Source: JAAYCI01 sp964371725
Lineage (GTDB): Bacteria > Bacillota > Clostridia > Oscillospirales > Ruminococcaceae
Direction: 5' to 3'
NCBI GenBank assembly: GCA_964371725.1
Contig: CAYJNQ010000003.1
Span: forward strand, 59,629 to 123,628
Length of the DNA stretch: 64,000 bases
Part shown: positions 31,151 through 40,158 of the stretch, one piece after another
Layout: every line of letters begins with the position of its first letter
How positions within the stretch are numbered: position 1 is the stretch's first letter
The notes under the pieces: model-generated
What the model was told of the DNA's origin: nothing
Database searches by the model: none
The model's input: the letters and a program-made list of their open reading frames with translations, nothing else
Program-made: the position numbers and the translations under genes

Positions 31151-33685
31151 ATGAAAGTATCATTTTCCACCTTGGCGTGTCCCGATTGGAGCTGGCAGGA
31201 GATTGTGTCTGCGGCAAAAGATTTTGGCTTCGACGGTGTTGAGGTGCGCGGCCTGGGCGAGGACATCTCGGCCGTGAGCGCAAAGCCGTTTGCCAAAGAG
31301 CAGCTTAGCGAAACGCTGAAAAATTTGCACACGATGGGCCTTCGCATTCCATGTTTTTCCTCTGCCTGCTGCCTAAAAGACAAGGCGCGCGAAACGGAAA
31401 ACTTAGAGGAGCTGCGTGCTTACATCGAGCTTGCACATGCCGTGGGCACACCGTATGTGCGTGTGTTGGCCGATTGTGCGCCTGCACCCGAAGAGGATGA
31501 GGTGGACGATGTCTTTGTGGCAGAACAATTGCGCCGCCTTGTGCCTTTGTGCGAGGAAAAAGATGTGGTGCTGCTGGTGGAAACAAACGGCGCGTATGCG
31601 AACACAAAGCGCCTGTATGCACTTTTGCAAAGCGTGCTCAGCGATTCGGTGGCGGCTCTTTGGGATGTGCACCACCCCTACCGATTTGCAAATGAAACCC
31701 CCGAGCAAACCGTGCAAAACCTTGGCGCCTATATCCGCCATGTGCATGTGAAAGATTCGGTTTTGCAAAACGGAAGCATCAGCTATCGCCTTATGGGCGA
31801 GGGGGATTTGCCCATCGATGAGATGATGGGCGCCTTGCGCTCCATCAACTACGAGGGGCATGTGACACTGGAGTGGGTAAAACGCTGGAGCCGCGATTTG
31901 GAAGACCCGGGCGTGGTCATTCCGCATTTTAGCAATTATATGCGTGGACACAGCAAGAAGTTGGCCGCAAGGGGCGCTTTGCTCAACAACAACACCAAAA
32001 CAGGCAAATATATTTGGGAGAAAGAAACCCTGATCGATTTGACTTTCCCCGAGCTGTTAGACCGTGTTACGGAAGAGTTTCCAAACCAGCTTGCGTTCCA
32101 ATATACAACGCTGGATTATACGCGAACCTATCAAGAGTTCCGCGATGAGGTGGATACCTTTGCACGTGCGCTGATTGGCATGGGTGTGAAAAAAGGCGAC
32201 AAAGTGTCTATTTGGGCCACAAATGTGCCCCAGTGGTTCATCACATTTTGGGCGGCCACCAAAATTGGAGCCATTTTGGTTACGGTGAACACGGCCTATA
32301 AAATCCACGAGGCCGAATACCTTTTGCGCCAATCCGACACACATACGCTTGTGATGATTGACGGTTTTAAAGATTCAAACTATCGCCAAATTATCGAAGA
32401 GGTGTGCCCGGAACTTGCCACACACACGCCGGGCGAGCCCCTGCGTGCAAAGCGTTTGCCGTTCCTGCGCAACGTGGTGTCGGTGGGCTTCGAGGGACCC
32501 GGGTTCCTCACCTGGGAGGCAGCCATGGCGCTTTCCGAGAGAACACCGCTGGAGGCCGTGTATCGCCGCGCCGAAATGCAAAACAGCCACGACGTGTGCA
32601 ACATGCAATACACCTCGGGCACCACGGGTTTCCCAAAAGGCGTGATGCTTACGCATTACAATGTCATCAACAACGGCAAAAACATCGGCGACCGCATGGA
32701 TTTGTCCACGGCCGACCGTTTCCTCATCCATGTGCCCATGTTCCACTGCTTTGGCATGGTGCTTTCCATGACGGCCTCGGTGGCACACGGCAGCACAATG
32801 TGCCCCATTCCGGCATTTTCTCCGCGCCAGTCTCTTGAATGTGTGAGCAAGGCGAAAATTACGGCTTGCAACGGCGTGCCCACAATGTTCATCGCCATGC
32901 TTGAGCACGAGGACTTTGCCAAAACCGATTTTTCGCACATGCGCACGGGCATCATGGCGGGCAGCCCTTGCCCCATCAAGGTGATGCAGGATGTGCTTGA
33001 AAAAATGCATATGCCCGAAATCACCATTGTTTTTGGCCAAACGGAATCCTCCCCGGGCTGCACAATGAGCTGGGCAGACGACCCAATTGATGTGAAAGTG
33101 GGCACGGTAGGACGCGCCTTACCCGGTATCGAGTGCAAAATTGTGGACCCGGCCACGGGCGAGGATTTGCCCGATAACGAAGATGGCGAGTTTGTGGCGC
33201 GCGGCTACAACATTATGAAAGGCTACTACAAAATGCCGGCGGCCACGGCCAATGCCATCGACAACGAGGGCTGGCTGCACACGGGCGATTTGGCGCGCCG
33301 CCTGCCCGATGGCAACTATAGAATCACCGGCCGTATCAAGGACATGATTATCCGCGGCGGCGAGAACATTTATCCAAAAGAGATAGAGGACTTCCTCTAC
33401 ACGCACGAAAAGGTAAAAGACGTGCAGGTAATTGGCGTGCCGGACAAACAATACGGCGAGGAAATTATGGCTTGCATTGTGCTTAAAGAGGGTGTGCAGG
33501 CAACGGAGGAAGAAATTTGCACCTATGTGGCCGAGCACATGGCAAAACAAAAGAAACCGAAATATGTGGCTTTTGTAGACGGTTTCCCCATGAATGCAGC
33601 GGGCAAAATTCTGAAGTATAAAATGGTGGAAGAGGCCATTGAAAAATTGGGCTTGCAAGAGGCCAGCAAAATAGAAACCGCCTAG
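31151..33685 (+). CDS. Fusion of sugar-phosphate-isomerase-like TIM barrel and acyl-CoA synthetase
   Basis: An 844-residue two-domain protein. Residues 1-270 form an AP-endonuclease-2/xylose-isomerase-like TIM barrel with the usual metal-site pattern: E144 (LLVETN), D172 (LWDVHHPY), H197/H199 (HVHVKD) and E241 (TLEWVK). After a linker (270-300), the rest is a complete AMP-forming acyl-CoA synthetase. It has YTSGTTGFPKGVML near residue 490, FGQTESSPG, the LHTGDLARRL hinge, RIKDMIIRGGENIYPKEIE, and the terminal lysine in MNAAGKILK. The frame is continuous and no internal start is evident. The ATG at 31151 has AGAGAGG upstream. It is the only gene controlled by the T-box. The joint reaction is unknown. 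Confidence 0.9.
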   Translation: MKVSFSTLACPDWSWQEIVSAAKDFGFDGVEVRGLGEDISAVSAKPFAKEQLSETLKNLHTMGLRIPCFSSACCLKDKARETENLEELRAYIELAHAVGTPYVRVLADCAPAPEEDEVDDVFVAEQLRRLVPLCEEKDVVLLVETNGAYANTKRLYALLQSVLSDSVAALWDVHHPYRFANETPEQTVQNLGAYIRHVHVKDSVLQNGSISYRLMGEGDLPIDEMMGALRSINYEGHVTLEWVKRWSRDLEDPGVVIPHFSNYMRGHSKKLAARGALLNNNTKTGKYIWEKETLIDLTFPELLDRVTEEFPNQLAFQYTTLDYTRTYQEFRDEVDTFARALIGMGVKKGDKVSIWATNVPQWFITFWAATKIGAILVTVNTAYKIHEAEYLLRQSDTHTLVMIDGFKDSNYRQIIEEVCPELATHTPGEPLRAKRLPFLRNVVSVGFEGPGFLTWEAAMALSERTPLEAVYRRAEMQNSHDVCNMQYTSGTTGFPKGVMLTHYNVINNGKNIGDRMDLSTADRFLIHVPMFHCFGMVLSMTASVAHGSTMCPIPAFSPRQSLECVSKAKITACNGVPTMFIAMLEHEDFAKTDFSHMRTGIMAGSPCPIKVMQDVLEKMHMPEITIVFGQTESSPGCTMSWADDPIDVKVGTVGRALPGIECKIVDPATGEDLPDNEDGEFVARGYNIMKGYYKMPAATANAIDNEGWLHTGDLARRLPDGNYRITGRIKDMIIRGGENIYPKEIEDFLYTHEKVKDVQVIGVPDKQYGEEIMACIVLKEGVQATEEEICTYVAEHMAKQKKPKYVAFVDGFPMNAAGKILKYKMVEEAIEKLGLQEASKIETA

Positions 33686-33703
33686 AGGGTTTAAAAAATG
33701 GGC

Positions 33704-33732
33704 TTGCATTTTGGGGCTTGTTGTGCTATAAT
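33704..33732 (+). promoter_or_regulatory. Promoter of the rimP-nusA-infB operon
   Basis: TTGCAT and TATAAT separated by 17 bases, with TGC before the -10. It lies just after the fusion gene. Confidence 0.75.
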
Positions 33733-33749
33733 TTCCATATACGAAACGA

Positions 33750-33829
33750 AACGCAAGAGAGTGGGCGCCGCCCGCTCTCTTGCGTTGTATAGGCACATTT
33801 TTTATTCGCAGGTGTTCTTTGCGAATAAA
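33750..33829 (+). promoter_or_regulatory. Two-hairpin leader of rimP
   Basis: The first hairpin (33750-33786) has a near-perfect 17-bp stem, AACGCAAGAGAG plus GGGC, with a 3-base loop and no T-run directly after it. The second (33801-33829) is a perfect 9-bp stem, TTTATTCGC/GCGAATAAA, with an 11-base loop, 29 bp before the rimP start. They may control the operon or protect the mRNA 5' end. Confidence 0.55.
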
Positions 33830-33858
33830 CCGCGATAAAGCGATGAAAGTGGGGTTTT

Positions 33859-34335
33859 ATGAAGAAACAGGGCGGCAGTGTTCCCGTTCGGGTAGAGCGC
33901 CTTGTGCGCCCGGTGGTGGAGGGCATGGGCTTGCGCCTTTGGGATGTGCGCTTTGAAAAAGAGGGTGCGGAGTGGTTCCTAAAAGTGCTTATAGACCGCG
34001 ACGAACCCATGGACACAGACACCTGCGAAGCGGCAGCGCGCGCCATTGACCCACTGCTCGACGAAGAGGACCCGGTGGACCACGCCTATATTCTGGAAGT
34101 GGGCAGCCCGGGCCTTGGCAGAAGCCTACATAAGCCATGGCATTTTGAGGTGATGAAGGGGCGCATGGTGCGCGCGAAATTGTACCGTGCCGACAAGGAA
34201 AAGCGCAAGGAAATTGTGGGCGTTTTGGAGGGCAAAACCGAGGAGAATTTGGTTTTGCAAACACAGCTTGGCATAGAAAACGTATCCCTAAAAGAAGTGG
34301 CCGATGTAAAATTGTGCGACGACGAAGATTTGTAA
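33859..34335 (+). CDS. rimP: Ribosome maturation factor RimP
   Basis: Assists 30S subunit maturation. The 158-residue product has the N-terminal segment GMGLRLWDVRFEKEGAEWFLKVLIDRDE. The DPLLDEEDPVDHAYILEVGSPGLGR motif follows, then a C-terminal SH3-like domain. It is the first gene of the conserved rimP-nusA-rnpM-ylxQ-infB-rbfA cluster. Confidence 0.97.
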   Translation: MKKQGGSVPVRVERLVRPVVEGMGLRLWDVRFEKEGAEWFLKVLIDRDEPMDTDTCEAAARAIDPLLDEEDPVDHAYILEVGSPGLGRSLHKPWHFEVMKGRMVRAKLYRADKEKRKEIVGVLEGKTEENLVLQTQLGIENVSLKEVADVKLCDDEDL

Positions 34336-34405
34336 ACGGCCTGCCGGCATGCTAAACATGGCCGTGGTAAAAAGACAAAGAGGAAGCAAAGGTTGGAGAA
34401 TCCAT

Positions 34406-35569
34406 ATGAATGAAGAATTGTTTACCGCGCTGGAACTACTCGAAAAGGAACGGGGCATTTCGGCAGATTATTTGCTTGAGAAAGTGAAGAACGCCGTATC
34501 CATCGCCGTGCGAAAAGATTATGACGTGGACGAAGAGAATGTTTCGGTGGTGATGGACCCGAGCACCGGAGCCTTTGATGTTCGCCTGTTGCAAGATGTT
34601 GTGGAAGAGGTACAAAACGAAAACACGCAAGTATCGCTAAAGCAAGCACAAAAGAAAGACAGAAGCTTGCAAGTGGGCGATCGGCTGGAAACAAAATTAA
34701 AAACACAAGATTTTGGGCGCATTGCCGCGCAAACGGCAAAGCATGTTATACGCCAGGGTATTCGAGAGGCAGAACGTAGCCAGCTGTATACCGAGATGCA
34801 AAGCAAGAGCCACGAAATCATAACCGGTGTGGTGGCGCGCGTGGATGCATCACGTGGGCTTGTGGCGTTGGAAATTGGCAAAAACGAGGCCATCTTGCCG
34901 CGCAATGAACAGGTGCCAAACGAGGAACTGCATGAAGGCGACCGTGTGAAGGTGTATGTGGTGGATGTAACGGTGAGCGAGCGCGGGCCGCGTGTGATGA
35001 TTAGCCGCACGCATCCTGGGCTGGTAAAGCGTATGTTCGAAATGGAAGTGCCCGAGGTGTTCGACGGCACGGTGGAAATTAAAGCCATTGCCAGGGAGGC
35101 AGGCCAGCGCACCAAATTGGCCGTGTGGAGCAAGGACCCGAATGTGGACCCGCGCGGCGCATGCATTGGCGCACACGGTGCACGTGTGGCCAGCATTGTG
35201 GAAGAGCTGGGCGGCGAAAAAATCGACGTGGTTTTGTACAGCGAAGACCCGGCTGAATTCATTGCGGCGGCACTTTCGCCGGCCAATGTGTTGAAGGTGG
35301 AAATCATAGAGGGCGAAAACAAAAGTTGCCAAGTGACAGTGCCGGACCACCAGCTGTCTTTGGCCATTGGAAACAAGGGGCAAAATGCCCGTTTGTGTGC
35401 GCGCTTAACCGGATACAACATCGACATTCGACCCGAAAGTGGATACTATGGGGAAGAGGAAACAGAGGAACCGGCAGAAGCAGAAGAAATAGCAGAAACA
35501 GAAGAAATAGCAGAACAAGCAGAACAAGCAGAAACAGAAGAACAAGCACAGGAAGTAGAGGAAGAATAA
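34406..35569 (+). CDS. nusA: Transcription termination/antitermination factor NusA
   Basis: RNA polymerase-associated factor of 387 residues. Order: N-terminal polymerase-binding domain (LFTALELLEKERGISADYLL), S1 domain (EIITGVVARVDASRGLVALEI), then two KH domains (VDPRGACIGAHGARVASI and HQLSLAIGNKGQNARLCARL). It ends in a very acidic glutamate- and alanine-rich tail of about 40 residues. The ATG at 34406 has GGAG upstream; the frame to 34349 is discarded. C-terminal acidic repeats like those of proteobacterial NusA are absent. Confidence 0.98.
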   Translation: MNEELFTALELLEKERGISADYLLEKVKNAVSIAVRKDYDVDEENVSVVMDPSTGAFDVRLLQDVVEEVQNENTQVSLKQAQKKDRSLQVGDRLETKLKTQDFGRIAAQTAKHVIRQGIREAERSQLYTEMQSKSHEIITGVVARVDASRGLVALEIGKNEAILPRNEQVPNEELHEGDRVKVYVVDVTVSERGPRVMISRTHPGLVKRMFEMEVPEVFDGTVEIKAIAREAGQRTKLAVWSKDPNVDPRGACIGAHGARVASIVEELGGEKIDVVLYSEDPAEFIAAALSPANVLKVEIIEGENKSCQVTVPDHQLSLAIGNKGQNARLCARLTGYNIDIRPESGYYGEEETEEPAEAEEIAETEEIAEQAEQAETEEQAQEVEEE

Positions 35570-35586
35570 GCGCGGTGGGGCAAAAA

Positions 35587-35856
35587 GTGAAAAAAATTCC
35601 CGTTCGACATTGCCTTGGCTGTGGAGAGGGAAAAACGAAAAAAGAGCTGGTGCGCGTGGTGCGAAACAAAGCGGGAGACATTTCGCTAGACACAAGCGGC
35701 AAAGCACCCGGGCGTGGGGCCTATGTTTGCAAACAGGCCGCCTGCCTTGCCAAGGCACAAAAGAAAAAAGGCTTGGAGCGCGCTTTTGGTGCGGCTGTGC
35801 CAAAAGAGGTTTACGAGGCGTTGCAAAAGGAGCTACATGATGACGACAACGCCTAG
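35587..35856 (+). CDS. rnpM: RNase P modulator RnpM (YlxR)
   Basis: Small RNA-binding YlxR protein, reported to modulate RNase P in Bacillus. From the GTG at 35587 it has 89 residues with the signature IPVRHCLGCGEGKTKKELVRVV and GRGAYVCKQAACLAKA. A GTG at 35575 is an alternative start, but GGTGGGG spacing favours 35587. It overlaps the next gene by 20 bp. The position between nusA and ylxQ is invariant in Firmicutes. Confidence 0.93.
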   Translation: MKKIPVRHCLGCGEGKTKKELVRVVRNKAGDISLDTSGKAPGRGAYVCKQAACLAKAQKKKGLERAFGAAVPKEVYEALQKELHDDDNA

Positions 35857-36166
35857 CGCCTGCCCGCAAGGCCTAAAAAACGCCCTGTTTCTCTGCCGCA
35901 AGGCAGGGGCATTGCAAGCCGGCTATGATGCGGTGTGCCAGAGCTTGGAAAGCCGCGAAGCCGTGCTTGTGTTCATGACGGAGGATGTATCGCCGGGAAC
36001 AAGCAAGCGCCTGCTTCGCAAGGTTGTTGAAGCGGTGGAAGTGAGGGTGCTGCCATGCCAAAAAACAGACATGGACGAGGTGTTCCATAAGCCGGTGGCC
36101 GTATTCAGCGTGTGTGATGTCAATTTGGCAAAGCTTTGCCTTTTAAAGTTGGAACATGAAATATAG
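35837..36166 (+). CDS. L7Ae-like RNA-binding protein YlxQ
   Basis: Ribosomal L7Ae/L30e-family protein, a probable kink-turn RNA binder, of 109 residues. It starts MMTTTPSACPQGLKNALFLCRKAG after AAAGGAG, and has a KRLLRKVVEAVEVRVLP middle. It starts inside rnpM. The order rnpM-ylxQ-infB supports the call. Confidence 0.9.
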   Translation: MMTTTPSACPQGLKNALFLCRKAGALQAGYDAVCQSLESREAVLVFMTEDVSPGTSKRLLRKVVEAVEVRVLPCQKTDMDEVFHKPVAVFSVCDVNLAKLCLLKLEHEI

Positions 36167-36217
36167 AAAATAACAAACCGTGGTCGGTAAGTGAGAAAGT
36201 TGTGGGAGGAACTGCAT

Positions 36218-38734
36218 TTGGTCATTAAATATAAGCTCAGCGATTTCGCAAAGGATTTGAATGTACAAAATAAAATGGTTGTGGATTTGTTGCATGATAA
36301 ATTCAACGAACAAAAAAAACACACAACCCCCCTAAGCGAGGAGGAGCTCGACTATCTCTTCGACTTTTTCACGCGCCAAAATGAAGAGCCGAGTTTTGAG
36401 AACTATCTGGCCAGTACCCCGAAACGGGAGGCTGTGAAAGAGCCGGCACCGGCAAAAACCGCGGCACCGGCAAAAACGGCGGCACCGGCGGCGAAAGAGA
36501 ACAAACCCCAAAAGGTTGCCGGCAACAAAGATGGAAAAAGTGCGCCTATTGCAGAGGCGAAGAAAGAGCCGGCTAAGCCGGTGCAAGTGCAGGCAAAAGC
36601 CGCGCCCACTTTTGCGCAGGTGGCGAAAGAGGCGGCGCAGGAAAAAGCGATGGCAAACAAGCCAAAACAGCAGCCGGCCAAAAAACGCGATGGCCTTGGC
36701 CGCATTCGCGAGGTGAAAAACGACACGGCAGAAAAACCGGCCGCACCAAAGCGCGAGGTGGTTACGCGCACAGTAGACACGCGCACGGTGGATGTGAACC
36801 TCGATAAATTCAACGAAAAATATACAGATTTGGCGTCGAGCAAGGCTGTGGAAAACCGCAGAAAGCCAACGCAAAACCGCCAAAAACTGCGCACAAACAA
36901 AAACCGTCAAAACCCGTATGCCAAAAAGAAAGAAACCGAAAGCGAGCGTTTGCAGCGCATCCAACTGGAAAAAGCGCGCAAAGCACAGCTGAAGGTATCC
37001 ATCCCGGATGAAATCACCGTGGGCGAGCTTGCCACACGCTTGAAAGCGGCGGCGCCGCAGGTGATCAAAGTGCTCATGGGCTATGGCGTGATGGCCAGTG
37101 TTTCGCAGATGGTGGATTTCGACACGGCCAGTGCTGTGGCGGAAGAGTTGGGCGCCAAAGTGGAGCGCGAAGTGCATGTGACCATTGAAGAGCGTTTGTT
37201 CGAGGTGGATGAAGACAACGAGGGCGATATGCGTCCGCGTCCGCCGGTGGTGGTGGTGATGGGCCACGTAGACCACGGCAAAACCTCCATTCTGGATGCG
37301 ATTCGCACAACGAATGTCACCGAAGGCGAGGCCGGCGGCATCACCCAGCACATCGGCGCCTATCAGGTGAAAAAAGACGACAAACTCATCACATTTTTGG
37401 ATACACCGGGGCACGAGGCGTTCACTTCCATGCGCGCACGTGGTGCCACGATGACCGATATCGCCGTTTTGGTGGTGGCCGCAGACGACGGCATCATGCC
37501 GCAAACCATTGAGTCCATCAACCATGCCAAAGCCGCCGGGGTGTCCATCCTTGTGGCCGTAAACAAGATGGACAAAGAGGGTGCAAACCCCGACCGTGTG
37601 AAACAACAGCTTACCGAGCACGAACTTGTGCCCGAAGAGTGGGGCGGCGACATTGTGGTGGTGCCGGTTTCGGCACACACCGGGCAGGGCATCGACGACT
37701 TGCTCGAAATGATCAACATCACCTCCGAGGTGATGGAGCTCAAAGCGAACCCCGCACGCAAGGCAAAAGGTGCCGTTGTGGAGGCAAGGCTGGATAAAGG
37801 CCAAGGCCCCATTGCCACCATTTTGGTGCAGCGCGGCACCTTGAAACAAGGGGACATCATCATTGCCGGCACTTCGGTGGGCCGTGTGCGCACGATGCGC
37901 GATTCGCAAGGCAGGCCCTTGGAAGAGGCGGGCCCGTCTACACCGGTGGAGATTACCGGTCTTACCGACGTGCCCGAGGCCGGCGACATTTTCGACGCCG
38001 TGCAAGATGAACGTCTTGCGCGTGAATTGGCCGACCGCCGCAGCTCGGCACAGCGGGAGGAACAGCTGGGTAGCTACACCAAAGTAACGCTGGACAACCT
38101 GTTCACCCAAATTGCCGCAGGCGACATGAAACAGCTTTCCATTGTGGTGAAAGCAGACGTGCAGGGCAGTGCCGAGGCCGTGAAACAAAGCCTTGAAAAA
38201 CTGGGCAATGAGGAAGTGCGCGTGAAAGTGGTGCACGCAGGCGTGGGTGCCATTAGCAAAAGTGACGTGATGCTGGCCGATGCGTCCGGCGCCATCATCA
38301 TCGGGTTCAATGTGCGCCCGGATTTGATTGCCGCGGCAGACGCCGTGCAAAACAGCGTGGAGATGCGCATGTACCGCGTGATTTACGATGCCATCAACGA
38401 TGTGGAAGACGCGATGAAGGGCATGTTGGCGCCGAAAATTCGCGAGATAGAGCTTGGACGCATTGAGGTGCGTGAGACCTATAAAGTGAGCAGTGTGGGC
38501 ACGATAGCCGGCTGCTATGTGCAAAACGGCAAGGTGAACCGCAATGCACAAATTCGCGTGGTGCGCGATGGCATTGTTGTGGCCGAAGACGAAATTTCCT
38601 CTTTGCGCCGTTTTAAAGACGATGTGAAAGAAGTGGCACAGGGCTATGAGTGTGGCATTTCTCTTGAAAAATTTGCAGACATCAAAGAGGGCGATATCTT
38701 CGAGGCATTCCAAATGGAAGAGTATCGAGACTAA
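36218..38734 (+). CDS. infB: Translation initiation factor IF-2
   Basis: GTPase delivering initiator tRNA to the 30S subunit. About 838 residues: IF2 N-terminal helical domain (IKYKLSDFAKDLNVQNKMVV), a long alanine-, lysine- and proline-rich linker (about 75-260), G domain (GHVDHGKTSILDAI, DTPGHEAF, NKMDKEGA), then domains II-IV. The start is a TTG at 36218, with GGGAGGA seven bases upstream. A GTG at 36191 opens the frame earlier, but its product lacks family similarity. Confidence 0.97.
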   Translation: MVIKYKLSDFAKDLNVQNKMVVDLLHDKFNEQKKHTTPLSEEELDYLFDFFTRQNEEPSFENYLASTPKREAVKEPAPAKTAAPAKTAAPAAKENKPQKVAGNKDGKSAPIAEAKKEPAKPVQVQAKAAPTFAQVAKEAAQEKAMANKPKQQPAKKRDGLGRIREVKNDTAEKPAAPKREVVTRTVDTRTVDVNLDKFNEKYTDLASSKAVENRRKPTQNRQKLRTNKNRQNPYAKKKETESERLQRIQLEKARKAQLKVSIPDEITVGELATRLKAAAPQVIKVLMGYGVMASVSQMVDFDTASAVAEELGAKVEREVHVTIEERLFEVDEDNEGDMRPRPPVVVVMGHVDHGKTSILDAIRTTNVTEGEAGGITQHIGAYQVKKDDKLITFLDTPGHEAFTSMRARGATMTDIAVLVVAADDGIMPQTIESINHAKAAGVSILVAVNKMDKEGANPDRVKQQLTEHELVPEEWGGDIVVVPVSAHTGQGIDDLLEMINITSEVMELKANPARKAKGAVVEARLDKGQGPIATILVQRGTLKQGDIIIAGTSVGRVRTMRDSQGRPLEEAGPSTPVEITGLTDVPEAGDIFDAVQDERLARELADRRSSAQREEQLGSYTKVTLDNLFTQIAAGDMKQLSIVVKADVQGSAEAVKQSLEKLGNEEVRVKVVHAGVGAISKSDVMLADASGAIIIGFNVRPDLIAAADAVQNSVEMRMYRVIYDAINDVEDAMKGMLAPKIREIELGRIEVRETYKVSSVGTIAGCYVQNGKVNRNAQIRVVRDGIVVAEDEISSLRRFKDDVKEVAQGYECGISLEKFADIKEGDIFEAFQMEEYRD

Positions 38735-38792
38735 ATGGTGTTGACACGTTTTAGGGCGTAGATAAAAACCAAAGGCCGGGAGGTGGTGCGGG

Positions 38793-39152
38793 ATGGCGGC
38801 ATCCAAAAACAAAGAACGCCTAAACCAAGATTTACGGCGTGAAATCATCGATATCATTGGCGGCATGAAAGACCCGCGCTTAAAACACGGGCTTTTGACC
38901 GTGACGCGTGTGCAAGCGGCGCAGGATTTGTCTACAGCGCGCGTGTATGTCAGCGTGCTCGACGAGAAAAACCCCAAAGCCGTGGCAGACGTGGTGAAGG
39001 CGCTCGACAGTGCAAAGGGCTATGTGCGCAGGGAAGTGGCTTCGCGCATGCACATCCGCAAGTCACCCGAGCTCCTTTTTATGGAAGACGACAACGCGGC
39101 CTATGCCGACCACATCAACCAAGTGCTCAAAAACTTGGGCGGCGAGCCATAA
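38793..39152 (+). CDS. rbfA: Ribosome-binding factor A
   Basis: Cold-shock 30S maturation factor, 119 residues. LRREIIDIIGGMKDPRL, LSTARVYVSVL and the LLFMEDDNAAYADHINQVL C-terminus are typical. Follows infB by 58 bp and precedes nrnA by 19 bp. Confidence 0.97.
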   Translation: MAASKNKERLNQDLRREIIDIIGGMKDPRLKHGLLTVTRVQAAQDLSTARVYVSVLDEKNPKAVADVVKALDSAKGYVRREVASRMHIRKSPELLFMEDDNAAYADHINQVLKNLGGEP

Positions 39153-39171
39153 CAAAAAGCAAGGGGAAGCT

Positions 39172-40158
39172 ATGAGTGAGAAACTGACGATTTCCGGCGC
39201 CACCGAGCGCTTGCTTTCGGCAGACAATGTGTTGATTATCTGCCACAAAAACCCGGATGGGGACACCCTCGGTTCGGGTGCCGCGCTTTATTGGGCGCTG
39301 AAAAGCCTTGGCAAAACAGCGGCCGTATTCTGCGCGGACCCCATTCACGACCGATACGGTTACATGGAGCTTGAAGTGTTTTACGGCCAGTTCAAACCGG
39401 CCTACATTGTGGCGGTGGACATTGCCGGCCAGCAGTTGTTTGGCGAGGCGGCGTCTGCCTATGTGGACAATGTAAACCTATGCATTGACCACCATGGCTC
39501 CAATTCCGGTTTTGCCGAGTGCCTTTTGCTTGACGAAACGGCGGCGGCCACCTGCGAAATTATGTACGACCTGATTTTGGAGATGGGGATAGCCATTGAT
39601 GCGCGCATCGCAAACTGCCTGTACACCGGGGTTTCCACGGACACGGGCTGTTTTCGTTTTAACAACACAACGGCACGTAGCCACACGGTTACGGCAAAAT
39701 TGATTGAGCTTGGGGCCGACATTGGGGTTTTGAACGAACTGTTGTTTCAGAACAAAACCAAACAACGCATCGCCATGGAGCAATTGGCGCTTTCCACCTT
39801 GGAATACCATTTTGACGGCAGCTGTGCGCTTATTTGTGTAACGCGCGAAGAGGTGGCACGCATTGGCATTGACAACGGAGATTTAGAGGGAATCACATCG
39901 ATACCGCGCTCCATCGAGGGTGTGCTTGTGGGCATCACGATGCGCCAGCAACCCAGTGGCAGTTTTAAAATCAGTGTGCGCACAAAAGTGGGCATCGATG
40001 CCGTTCGCATTGCGGCAAGCCTTGGTGGCGGTGGGCATCAGCAGGCGGCCGGTTGTGAGGTGCTGGGCAGCAAAGAACATGCCAAGGAAGCGGTTTTAAC
40101 CGAGGTGCAACGCGTGTTGCAAGAGCATAAACAGCAGAAAGAGAATGCAGATTCATGA
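39172..40158 (+). CDS. nrnA: Bifunctional oligoribonuclease/PAP phosphatase NrnA
   Basis: DHH/DHHA1 phosphoesterase degrading nanoRNAs and 3'-phosphoadenosine 5'-phosphate. The 328 residues show ICHKNPDGDTLGSGAAL (metal site), IVAVDIAG, the CIDHHGSN motif, and the DHHA1 end GGGGHQQAAG. The ATG at 39172 has AAGGGG upstream. The ATGA overlap with truB indicates coupling. Confidence 0.96.
   Translation: MSEKLTISGATERLLSADNVLIICHKNPDGDTLGSGAALYWALKSLGKTAAVFCADPIHDRYGYMELEVFYGQFKPAYIVAVDIAGQQLFGEAASAYVDNVNLCIDHHGSNSGFAECLLLDETAAATCEIMYDLILEMGIAIDARIANCLYTGVSTDTGCFRFNNTTARSHTVTAKLIELGADIGVLNELLFQNKTKQRIAMEQLALSTLEYHFDGSCALICVTREEVARIGIDNGDLEGITSIPRSIEGVLVGITMRQQPSGSFKISVRTKVGIDAVRIAASLGGGGHQQAAGCEVLGSKEHAKEAVLTEVQRVLQEHKQQKENADS

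Noticed and set aside
36332..38977. Very long minus-strand frame opposite infB
   Set aside because: Histidine-rich low-quality translation antisense to a certain infB gene; an artefact of codon use.
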